From: Lysinibacillus sphaericus
Lineage (GTDB): Bacteria > Bacillota > Bacilli > Bacillales_A > Planococcaceae
Direction of reading: 5' to 3'
Length of the DNA stretch: 64,000 bases
NCBI RefSeq assembly: GCF_002982115.1
Contig: NZ_CP019980.1
Span: 3,294,001 to 3,358,000, forward strand
The position numbers and the translations under genes were made by a program. How positions within the stretch are numbered: position 1 is the first letter of the stretch; each line of letters starts with the position of its first letter. Positions 27,588-35,115 of the stretch are shown here, piece after piece. Under the pieces are notes generated by a model. That model saw only the letters and a list, made by a program, of their open reading frames with translations, made no database searches and had not been told where the DNA came from.

Positions 27588-28142
27588 TTGAATCGTTGTC
27601 CAAAAAATTGTTCATGCGAACGTTGCCAATCTAGTTTGCCTGTTATTAAAGCCATCGATATTTGTCACATCACTCCAAACGAACAAACGCCAGCAGTATC
27701 ACCTTCCACATACGGGAACTTTTTTCAAACAAATTTTATCACGCTTGCTAACAATCAAGCTATGCCTTGGAACGGTATGGGGGAAACAGCCGGTATCACT
27801 TTAGACCCCGATACAGTGACTATCAGAGTGTCCCAAGGAGGGGCGTACTATATTGATTATCATGTGAATGGAAACTTCTCCCCATTCGGGACAGGTAACG
27901 TTACAATCATTACAGCTCTCTTTGTTAATAATGCCGAAGTGAATCCAATCCAAACGAGATACGGAGCATTAAATACAGAAGTCGATAGATATGAATGCGT
28001 ACCAATTACTGGAGGAACAATTGTATTTATCCCAGTTAATGGAACAATTCAATTAAGAAATATCGGTCCAGACTTCCGTACTTGCGATGGTGGAATTGTA
28101 CTCGCCGCTTCAATAAATTTGATAAAAGTTAGCTCATCTTAA
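27588..28142 (+). CDS. BclA C-terminal-like spore-surface protein
   Basis: A 184-residue protein starting at TTG 27588, seven bases after a perfect AGGAGGT. Residues 3-13 are Cys-rich (CPKNCSCERCQ). From about residue 50 the protein is a run of predicted beta strands (IRVSQGGAYYIDYHVNGNF, ITALFVNNAEVN, GGTIVFIPVNGTIQLRN) like the TNF-like jelly roll at the C-terminus of BclA and other exosporium proteins. The collagen-like GXT repeats are missing. Likely role: spore outer layer or exosporium; other C1q-like proteins are possible. Own terminator at 28167. Confidence 0.7.
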   Translation: MNRCPKNCSCERCQSSLPVIKAIDICHITPNEQTPAVSPSTYGNFFQTNFITLANNQAMPWNGMGETAGITLDPDTVTIRVSQGGAYYIDYHVNGNFSPFGTGNVTIITALFVNNAEVNPIQTRYGALNTEVDRYECVPITGGTIVFIPVNGTIQLRNIGPDFRTCDGGIVLAASINLIKVSSS

Positions 28143-28166
28143 TGTCTTGAAGTGCCAAAAACATAG

Positions 28167-28218
28167 TACCTGTAGTTAAAACACTTGCAAAGAGTGCTTT
28201 AATGGCAGGTATTTTTTT
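28167..28218 (+). terminator. terminator of the BclA-like gene
   Basis: A 19-bp stem with four mismatches (TACCTGTAGTTAAAACACT at the left, AGTGCTTTAATGGCAGGTA at the right), then seven T residues. Confidence 0.8.
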
Positions 28219-28241
28219 CACTACCACTTGGTGCTTAATCG

Positions 28242-28276
28242 AAAAAAGATGGTTCCTGCACAATACAAGAACCATC
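28242..28276 (-). terminator. terminator of the SNF-family symporter gene
   Basis: GATGGTTC (28248-28255) pairs with GAACCATC (28269-28276). The A-run at 28242-28247 becomes the U-tract leftward. Confidence 0.8.
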
Positions 28277-28293
28277 TCTAAACTGCTATACAA

Positions 28294-29640
28294 TTATTTT
28301 TGTAGAAGCATATTTAATAAAACAACGATAATTACAATTGGGACGACCACTAACATAAGTAGCCGATACGTGTTATAAAACCCTTGCCCCACTTGACTTC
28401 CCATAAGCAATTCTTTTTTCACAAAGTCTTTATCTACTACATAGGCAATAAAAATGGCGATCAATAAATTGCCCAATGGTAGCATTAAATTAGACACTAA
28501 ATAATCAGTAGCATCAAAGATTGACTTGCCAAATATGGAAACATCCGCTAATAAACTTGACGATAATGCCGATGGAATTGCCGCAACAAAAACAATGACT
28601 CCAAGTAATAACGTTAAGATTGAACGCGAAATATGCCATTTTTCAATAAATGCTGCCACGATGATTTCATATAAACTAAACGACGAAGTTAATGTCGCAA
28701 ATAAAAATAGTAATAAAAACAGGGATAAAAACACTTCCCCAAAAGGCATTTGACTAAATGCTGTCGGCAGCACCATAAATAATAAGCCAGGCCCAGCTTG
28801 TGGTTCTAAATCAAAGGCAAATACAACTGGGAAAATAGCTAGTCCTGCTAATAACGACACAAGTACCGTCAAGATAACAACGGAACCTGCTGAGTTTGGT
28901 AAACTAACATCTTTTTTCAAATACGAACTATATGTAACCAAACAAGAGAACCCTACTGCCAAACCAAAGAATGACTGCCCTAGCGCCTCTAGTAACGCTT
29001 TACCTGTTATATTAGAAAAATCAGGCCATAAGAAGAATTTCACACCTTCCATTGCCCCATCTAAAGTTAATGCACGAATAACAAGAATGATAAACATCAC
29101 AAATAATAATGGCATCATCCACTTATTTGCTTTTTCAATACCATTTTGTACACCTAGCGAAATAACAAGTACATTGGTTAGTGTAAATAACGCTAAACCT
29201 AGTAATGTAATCCACGGTGTGCTAATAATCTTTCCAAATAAATCGCCTGGATTAACTGAAGAATCAATAACTGCACCTGATACACCAAGGCCGCTGTAAA
29301 TAAAAATCCATCCTCCTACAACACTGTAAAAGGTTAATAACAGAAAACACCCCAGTACACCCATACGTCCAATCCAAGCCCAAGCTGGTTTCGTTGGCAC
29401 AATTTTTTTATAGGCAGTGACAGCTTCCGATTGCGTACCCCGTCCTAAAATATACTCGGATAATAACATCGGTAGGCCAATCAATAATGTAAAAAGCACA
29501 AAAATTAGGAAAAATGCGCCTCCACCACTTTGCCCTGTGACATAGGGTAACTTCCAAATAGCCCCTAGCCCTATTGCCGCACCCGCTGATGCTAAAATAA
29601 ACCCTAATTTACTAGACCACTGTCCTTTATTCTCACTCAT
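28294..29640 (-). CDS. sodium-dependent neurotransmitter-type (SNF) symporter
   Basis: A 448-residue membrane protein of the neurotransmitter:sodium symporter family (LeuT fold), with 11-12 hydrophobic segments. The opening WSSKLGFILASAGAAIGLGAIWKLPY is the first broken helix that binds Na+ and substrate, and GGGAFFLIF with GLPMLLSEYILGRG follow as in YocR/YhdH and TnaT. It should import an amino acid or related compound with sodium. Single gene with terminator at 28242-28276. Substrate not predictable. Confidence 0.92.
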   Translation of the reverse strand: MSENKGQWSSKLGFILASAGAAIGLGAIWKLPYVTGQSGGGAFFLIFVLFTLLIGLPMLLSEYILGRGTQSEAVTAYKKIVPTKPAWAWIGRMGVLGCFLLLTFYSVVGGWIFIYSGLGVSGAVIDSSVNPGDLFGKIISTPWITLLGLALFTLTNVLVISLGVQNGIEKANKWMMPLLFVMFIILVIRALTLDGAMEGVKFFLWPDFSNITGKALLEALGQSFFGLAVGFSCLVTYSSYLKKDVSLPNSAGSVVILTVLVSLLAGLAIFPVVFAFDLEPQAGPGLLFMVLPTAFSQMPFGEVFLSLFLLLFLFATLTSSFSLYEIIVAAFIEKWHISRSILTLLLGVIVFVAAIPSALSSSLLADVSIFGKSIFDATDYLVSNLMLPLGNLLIAIFIAYVVDKDFVKKELLMGSQVGQGFYNTYRLLMLVVVPIVIIVVLLNMLLQK

Positions 29641-29752
29641 CTCTTCAATCTCCTCAAAACTAACTAATCTCTTATTAATTGTACATTAAAATAGTAAATT
29701 AGACTAGACAGTTCCTAAATTTCCCAGTATGCTATTGGCTCTATATAAAAAA

Positions 29753-29778
29753 CCTCGAACATAAATATGTTCGAGGTG
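29753..29778 (-). terminator. terminator at the left ribU remnant (probable ancestral ribU terminator)
   Basis: CCTCGAACAT (29753-29762) and ATGTTCGAGG (29767-29776) form a perfect stem, with an A-run to the left. It lies ten bases below the stop codon of the ribU remnant, so before the island arrived it probably ended ribU transcription. Confidence 0.8.
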
Positions 29779-29785
29779 AAATGAA

Positions 29786-29961
29786 TTATTTCGATAAATA
29801 CATTGTGCGTTGTTGGTTGATCCATTTGCGCATCGTTGTGAATAACAATGCCATAATCGCCGTTAATAACACACCTTTCACGATATTAAATGGTAAAATG
29901 CCTGCAACAATCATTGTGTACAATGAATCGCAAACGACTGGCGCCATACCTAAGAAATAAG
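29786..29961 (-). pseudogene. ribU 3'-end remnant (left direct repeat)
   Basis: 176 bp identical to the end of ribU except at two positions near its right edge. It keeps frame and stop codon but has no start, ribosome site or riboswitch. To the right the similarity stops abruptly at AAGAAATAAG. Confidence 0.9.
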
Positions 29962-30476
29962 CTATATGAGGGAATTAGCGTAAAAAGTATAAGTATCAAT
30001 AGTTTATAAGTAATGAACACTAATTTATTCAATGTTAATATCGATTGTAATGGAGTTATTACTGAATTACAAGTATGTTCTTAACTGCAAGATAATCTCA
30101 CTACCGAAAAGTTAGGAGTGAAAGTTAGGAACTTGAAATCCTATTGCTACACTCTGCACTCAACCAGCTTAGGAAGCATCCATAGATACCATCAAAGAAT
30201 GAATGAACTTTCACACTCACAGGAGGTTCACAGACGTTCCTACAGCTCCATAGATAACTTTGTACTTTACATGATACAATTTAATACTATTATAAATCTT
30301 ATGCCGAGTATAATCTCAAATTAAAAAACGAGATAAACACTTAATTATCTCGCTTCTTTGCTTCCATTTGGCTTCATAGGAACGCTATCAAGCCATTCTG
30401 TAACCTTGAAATACCCCTCAGACATGCCCATTTTGAACACTCTGTTTTGTAGAAGAAAATTTCCTAATAACTAGTC
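29962..30476. other. island left margin, no intact gene
   Basis: About 500 bases. A 68-codon plus-strand ORF (30118-30324) has no ribosome site and no family resemblance. A small hairpin CGAGATAA/TTATCTCG (30329-30352) with an A-run on the left may end the leftward lipoprotein transcript. Otherwise I see nothing. Confidence 0.4.
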
Positions 30477-30836
30477 CTATTCGCCATTAAAGAATCTTTC
30501 AAGTTCTGCTCTCTTTTCTTCCTCCGTCATATCTTCTATTGGCTTGTATTCTCCATCTACATTATAATCAGCAGGATTGTCGCTAGGACCATTTTCAGGA
30601 ACATATTCACCGTTTGAATTGTAATCATTCGGATTCGTAGACGGAGCTAAAGGGTCATTTATTAGTTCATCTTCCGTATAAGGTGAACTCGTGTTACCTG
30701 TGTCATTTGTATCTTCATATGAATCAATATCACTTGAATCAATATCACTTGAATCAACATCGCTTGAATCACTGCAAGCCGATAAAACTAGTAATGCAAG
30801 CATGGAAAATAAGAGTACCAACCTTTTTCTTTTCAA
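30477..30836 (-). CDS. repeat-rich lipoprotein
   Basis: A 119-residue lipoprotein: signal peptide 1-20 and lipobox LLVLSAC with Cys21. Then come tandem DSSDI units (15-bp DNA repeats GAATCAATATCACTT at about 30720-30765) and two copies of N-P-x-D-Y-N-x-x-G-E-Y-x-P (about residues 72-104). The tail is highly charged (EEEKRAELERFF). Start codon is TTG. Acidic, disordered surface tether; function unknown. It is the first intact gene inside the left edge of the island. Confidence 0.72.
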   Translation of the reverse strand: MKRKRLVLLFSMLALLVLSACSDSSDVDSSDIDSSDIDSYEDTNDTGNTSSPYTEDELINDPLAPSTNPNDYNSNGEYVPENGPSDNPADYNVDGEYKPIEDMTEEEKRAELERFFNGE

Positions 30837-30977
30837 AATTCACCAATCCTCCAATTTTGTAAATCATAGGGATTATATCATAAATGGTTCTTGTTATACT
30901 TACTATCTTTCAAGTATTTTCAAGACAACTGTACTTTCCACAAATTAAAAATATAATGGTTTATTAAAGGTGAGGAA

Positions 30978-31223
30978 TCACATTTTATCAAAAGCAGACA
31001 AGTTTCTTAACATAGCATATCCCCCTTGAGTAGTAAGCTCTTTGGTTGACAGTGAAAAGTCTACATCAAATAATCCTGTCTTATTGGTCATAAAAAAAAT
31101 CCTCCATACAATTGAATTGGAAGATAATTTCGGTACAATATTTACGTAATTTTCAAGGTAATAAAAAAGGGATTCTGAATCAGTGACCGAAGACCTAGTT
31201 TCTCTCAAATCCAATTGTATCAA
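30978..31223 (-). pseudogene. transposase N-terminal remnant, perhaps IS1380-type
   Basis: An 81-codon leftward frame whose second half (GLFDVDFSLSTKELTTQGGYAMLRNL) resembles the opening of IS1380-family transposases, where an FS-x-x-LT-x-x-GG-x-LL pattern precedes the RNase H fold. The remainder of such a protein, about 400 residues, is missing. Sequence upstream to about 31350 has coding character broken by stops. The family name is my inference from one motif. Confidence 0.35.
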
Positions 31224-31396
31224 TGGTTTGCTACTGTTTTTTTAGACGTCCCCAGGAGGGGCAGCCTCTGTTTAGCCAACTTTTTTGGGCTTTAATTATC
31301 TGGTCTGTGCTACCTCGTCAATCGAGTGGCAGATAGGGCTTAAAGATGAACTGGCATTTATCGTAAATTATGCTAATAAAAACTGGATGAATTTAT

Positions 31397-32128
31397 TTAA
31401 TTAACACGTGTGATATTTTTTGTGTAACGAAATGAAACCAAACATTTATGTCCATTACTCATGGTAAGCATTCTTTCTTTAGGAGAAAACTCTATCATGT
31501 AATCTATATTTATTAAATAACTATTATGACAACGTCGGAATCTGCTATCTAATTTTTCATAGTCTTTGAGTTTCCCATAAAATTCGTATGTTCCATCTTT
31601 GGTATGTAATCTCAGCTTATGAGCCACTGTTGCTGTTTCTAAGTAATAAATATTTGCGTATTTAATATTTTTAATGTTTTCTCCAACCTTTATCTGTAAC
31701 ATATTAACTCTATCACTTTGTTGACCAATAGAAACATATCGTTGGTATGCAGTATTTAAAGCAAGTGTTAGGTTTTCTTGAAAAATTTCTTTATCAGGAT
31801 CTTTTACAATATAATCCATCGCAGCAATTTTATATTTAAAAGTTAACCTTAGCTTATCAGCAAACATTGTAACAAAAATAATATTTGCTAATGAATCCTT
31901 TTCTCTAATTAAGCTTGCCAATTCTAATCCACACATAATGCCTTCTAAATCAATATCTAAAAAGTAACAATCGGCTGGATATTGATTTATATAACTTAAT
32001 ACTTCGGCACCACTTGAAGCACATAAAACAACCTCAGTGCCGGGTAAATGAAAGTTAGCATATTGAACAATCTCATTTAAAATAAATTGCCGTTGTGAAA
32101 TGTCGTCTTCACATATAATAACTCTCAA
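31397..32128 (-). CDS. agrA: AgrA-like response regulator (LytTR)
   Basis: A 243-residue regulator. The receiver has the acidic pair E7-D8-D9, phosphoacceptor Asp58 (CYFLDIDLEG) and Lys near IVKDPD. The LytTR DNA-binding domain (about 140-240) holds YYLETATVAHKLRLHT, the conserved LDSRFRRCHNSYLINIDYM, and a basic end. It is the family of S. aureus AgrA, Listeria AgrA and ComE. Start TTG at 32128 behind GGAAGTG. It follows agrC by four bases, the last gene of agrBDCA. It would be phosphorylated by AgrC and activate the agr promoter and island genes. Confidence 0.9.
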   Translation of the reverse strand: MRVIICEDDISQRQFILNEIVQYANFHLPGTEVVLCASSGAEVLSYINQYPADCYFLDIDLEGIMCGLELASLIREKDSLANIIFVTMFADKLRLTFKYKIAAMDYIVKDPDKEIFQENLTLALNTAYQRYVSIGQQSDRVNMLQIKVGENIKNIKYANIYYLETATVAHKLRLHTKDGTYEFYGKLKDYEKLDSRFRRCHNSYLINIDYMIEFSPKERMLTMSNGHKCLVSFRYTKNITRVN

Positions 32129-32132
32129 AATA

Positions 32133-33428
32133 TCACTTCCTATAGTTTAATTCTAATTCTTGAATAAATATTTGATTCTCAATTCGAGTATTTAATAGAA
32201 CATTTGGATATTTTTTAATAATTTCAGTAACATTTGCAAGACCATTTCCACGATTATTTCCTTTTTTCGTTGAATAGTTTTTATTGAAAATTTGATTAAT
32301 GTCTAGAGTATCTTCAAATGAGTTTTCGATTACAAAGAGTATTGATTCATTCGCTGTTTTTAATATAGCAAGATTTATTACTCCGTTCTTAGATTCTTCA
32401 TTTGCTTCAATTGCGTTATCGATTAATATCCCTAAAATTCTCGAAAAATCAATTATATCGATAGGAATACTACTGATTTTTTGCGGGAGTTCAATATGAA
32501 ATTTTATATTTTTTTCTAGTATTAATAATAATTTTGTTAAAAGAAGACCCTTTAATTCAATAATAGCTAAGTTACTAATATTCTTCATAAATTGATTTTT
32601 TAATAAAGTATCGCTCTCTACTTTTAGTATTTTTTTGTTAAAGTAGGTTTTCAAACCTTCTATATCCCCTTGTGAAATATATCCATCCATAGTCAATAAA
32701 ATATTCATATAATCATGCTGGAATTTTTGTATATCTTGATTAACAGCTTCTAAAGAAATTAAATATTGATTGTATTGAGACTGTTGCAGTTGCTTATATT
32801 TAAGAGCATTCTCTTTTTTTATAATTTTTATTAGAAACATAATTAATGTAGAGATTAGAACTAAATATACAAGCTGTATGGTTAAATTAATTTTAGTCAG
32901 CTGCATTTCTTCATATGTTGAAGGAATAAAAATATTTAAGTATAGTACAATGACAGTTACACTGAAAAGCAATACAAAGATTATTTTGGTTATTAAAGGA
33001 AAATCAATGATGCTAATATCTTTCTTCAATTTGTGTATAATGAGATTTAATAGGCTGAACAAAGATACATAAATTAAACTAAATAAAATGAGCTGAGAAT
33101 TAGTCGATTTACTAGATCCTAACATAATTTGTGATAATGACTCAGACAGAATTCCAATAAAAATGATAGTAGTTAAATCAATACATATTTTTAAAAAATT
33201 GGATTTAAAGCTTAAAAAAATAAATATAGTTATAAAAAGAAAAGAGATCACTATCCAAGACTCAACGTATAAAAATGCTGTTGCTGCTAATATCCAAATT
33301 AGTACAGTTGAACTTATAGTAACCAAATTAAATTTTAAATTCTGTAAGTAATATATAGAACCCGTTATAATAAAAAATTCAATAATTACTAATATTAAGA
33401 AATTACTTTCTATTTGAGTATCCTCCAA
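32133..33428 (-). CDS. agrC: AgrC-like sensor histidine kinase
   Basis: A 431-residue receptor kinase. About six membrane helices occupy residues 8-200 and would bind the peptide outside the cell. The phosphoacceptor is His238 in KFQHDYMNIL (HPK10 type), the N box is LIDNAIEANEES with Asn338, and the G box is GNNRGNGLANV (390-400). The start is unusual: TTG 33428 has no upstream ribosome box, whereas GGAGG falls on codons 1-3; translation may start a few codons later at a non-ATG codon. It begins seven bases after agrD. Confidence 0.88.
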   Translation of the reverse strand: MEDTQIESNFLILVIIEFFIITGSIYYLQNLKFNLVTISSTVLIWILAATAFLYVESWIVISFLFITIFIFLSFKSNFLKICIDLTTIIFIGILSESLSQIMLGSSKSTNSQLILFSLIYVSLFSLLNLIIHKLKKDISIIDFPLITKIIFVLLFSVTVIVLYLNIFIPSTYEEMQLTKINLTIQLVYLVLISTLIMFLIKIIKKENALKYKQLQQSQYNQYLISLEAVNQDIQKFQHDYMNILLTMDGYISQGDIEGLKTYFNKKILKVESDTLLKNQFMKNISNLAIIELKGLLLTKLLLILEKNIKFHIELPQKISSIPIDIIDFSRILGILIDNAIEANEESKNGVINLAILKTANESILFVIENSFEDTLDINQIFNKNYSTKKGNNRGNGLANVTEIIKKYPNVLLNTRIENQIFIQELELNYRK

Positions 33429-33435
33429 TACTTAA

Positions 33436-33576
33436 TTAAAATTTACTTTCTTTTTTTAAACTTTCTGGTATTTTTACTTCGTGAAAAACTAAGTTACATG
33501 CATATGTAGTCGCAGAAGTTGCGAATAAAATAACCAAGTTCGATACCTTATTTAATAATTGTTTTCTAATTTTCAT
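33436..33576 (-). CDS. agrD: AgrD-like cyclic autoinducing peptide precursor, 46 residues
   Basis: A 46-codon ORF from ATG 33574-33576 to TAA 33436-33438. TGGAGGAAG, eight bases upstream, lies in the last codons of agrB, and the two frames overlap by 11 bases. An amphipathic leader (MKIRKQLLNKVSNLV) is followed by the core TTYA-CNLVF with Cys27, then the acidic tail HEVKIPESL and a basic end. S. aureus AgrD-I has C-DFIM then DEVEVPKEL at the same spacing. I infer a five-membered thiolactone closed between Cys27 and Phe31, with a short exocyclic tail. Gene order agrB-agrD-agrC-agrA supports it. Confidence 0.9.
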   Translation of the reverse strand: MKIRKQLLNKVSNLVILFATSATTYACNLVFHEVKIPESLKKESKF

Positions 33577-34144
33577 AATTACTTCCTCCAAATATTTTTT
33601 GAATTAATACTGATATTGCTAATAAATTTATTGCATACAAAATAAATAATTGATAATCGCCTTTTAAAACGAAAATAATAGTCCATAGAATTGATAATCT
33701 AATGAACAATTGTTTTCTTAAATAGTTTCGGTGATTTTGATTAAAAACGGGTCTTTTTGTAGTTCCAACAGGAGCTATTAATAGTAAAAAAAGAGTCGAT
33801 AATATACCAATTAAAAATATAAAATGGTCAGCATTTATATGGTTTCTATCGATTATGTATAAACCGATTGGCAAAGAAACTATACTTGCAACTAAGCAAA
33901 TAATGCTACTTTGAAAATGAAAACCAAAAGATACTTGTCGTAATACAATAAATGTAATATGTGTTATTAGTGTGGCCATAAAGCAATTCAAAAGGAATGC
34001 CACTATATAAATAAACAGTATTTTCCAAATATCATTTACAATTAGTTGTATACCGAATCTAATTTTCTCCTTTTCTATCTCATTGTGGTTTTCCTGAATC
34101 AGAGCCTTCGTAATGATATTTTCAAGCTTTAATAAAGCCTCCAT
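33566..34144 (-). CDS. agrB: AgrB-like peptide-processing membrane endopeptidase
   Basis: A 192-residue membrane cysteine protease. The catalytic pair is His76 and Cys83 in FGFHFQSSIIC, seven residues apart as in S. aureus AgrB (His77/Cys84). Five or six hydrophobic segments follow residue 38. It removes the C-terminal tail of AgrD and closes the thiolactone ring. A strong GGAGGGGGGGAG box precedes ATG 34144. It is the first gene of the operon. Confidence 0.92.
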   Translation of the reverse strand: MEALLKLENIITKALIQENHNEIEKEKIRFGIQLIVNDIWKILFIYIVAFLLNCFMATLITHITFIVLRQVSFGFHFQSSIICLVASIVSLPIGLYIIDRNHINADHFIFLIGILSTLFLLLIAPVGTTKRPVFNQNHRNYLRKQLFIRLSILWTIIFVLKGDYQLFILYAINLLAISVLIQKIFGGSNYEN

Positions 34145-34171
34145 ATACTCCCCCCCTCCTCTTTTTATATT

Positions 34172-34194
34172 ACTAAATTATTTAATAATTTAGT
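34172..34194 (-). promoter_or_regulatory. inverted repeat in front of agrB
   Basis: ACTAAATTA-TTTAA-TAATTTAGT, a perfect 9-bp dyad 28-50 bases upstream of agrB. It could be an operator or a leader hairpin. I see no convincing pair of LytTR direct repeats close by. Confidence 0.4.
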
Positions 34195-34599
34195 ATTGTA
34201 AATCTTAAGTGTTACAAAAAGCTTCTTAAATGTATTAAATTGGGTATTAATCGCTGTAATGTTTCTTTTTTGTTTATAAAAAAATAAGATTGTTAAAATA
34301 TTCCACTTATCCTATATTAATTCTTAAATTTTCTTAATAGATTAGCTATAGAATCACTCCATTCATCAGATTTTAAAGGTGAAAATAAGTTAATCAACAT
34401 ATGTAATTATTCGTAAATATATTTGAGTATCAAAATTTCCAGTCATATAAGTGGTTATTCGTTTTTACACTTAGGTGTATACCCGAAATTTGTGATGGTT
34501 ATTCTACCTAAGGTGACTTCCTAAAATGTCACATTCGCTAACTGTTAGACAGATTTGTGACATGATTGCCTGAAATTCGATCGTAACAAGGGAATATGG

Positions 34600-35011
34600 A
34601 CTTCGATTATTGTGATCAATTGAATCGCTTAGAATGTCAATTTAAACATCTTTCACCAGTAAAACATTGATAAGTTCGTCAAAAATAATCGAAGCCCATT
34701 GTGGAGAAATTCTTGAAATGGGTAAAGGACTTATCTTTTTTTGGAAAAACGTGCTCGCAAAAGCAGCAGATACAAATTAAATCGTGTACAAGGGTTAAAG
34801 GGCTTTTCTATTTGACGATCAGATTGAAATCGATAATCGTCCAGCCGAAAATGCAATTCGCCCAATCGTAATCGGTCGAAGAAAATTGGCTTTCTCTGTA
34901 AGTGAAGTTGGTGCGAAAGCCAATGCAATCTGTTTAAGATTACCAGAGACGGTCAAAGCAAATGGCATCAACTCGTCTTTGTCAAAAAACATCCCAGACA
35001 CATGCACAAAA
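34600..35011 (+). pseudogene. IS66-family transposase remnant
   Basis: Degenerate C-terminal part of an IS66 transposase. An early piece (CDQLNRLECQFKHLSP, then SKPIVEKFLKWVKD) contains stops and frame changes; from about 34815 the frame is clean: EIDNRPAENAIRPIVIGR, then GAKANAICL and ETVKANGI. These match the conserved end of the IS66 DDE domain. No intact terminal repeats or companion genes are seen, so the element is dead. It separates the agr operon from the adenylation gene. Confidence 0.8.
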
Positions 35012-35012
35012 T

Positions 35013-35046
35013 AGCCAGCTAGCCGAAAAAATTTCGGATAGCTGGC
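35013..35046. repeat. perfect hairpin at the end of the IS66 remnant
   Basis: GCCAGCTA-CCGAAA and TTTCGG-TAGCTGGC arms around a short A/T loop. No T-run follows on either strand, so it may be an IS end structure and not a terminator. Confidence 0.5.
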
Positions 35047-35115
35047 CATTCGTTGTGCTTGCCATAAAGGTGCGCTATTTTATATTTCTGACTTACTCTA
35101 GATAAATAAGTAAAT

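Noticed and set aside
34145..34600. AgrA/LytTR binding direct repeats in front of agrB
   Set aside because: I searched for paired ACAGTTAAG-like repeats with 10-13 bp spacing and found none convincing; only the dyad at 34172 stands out.
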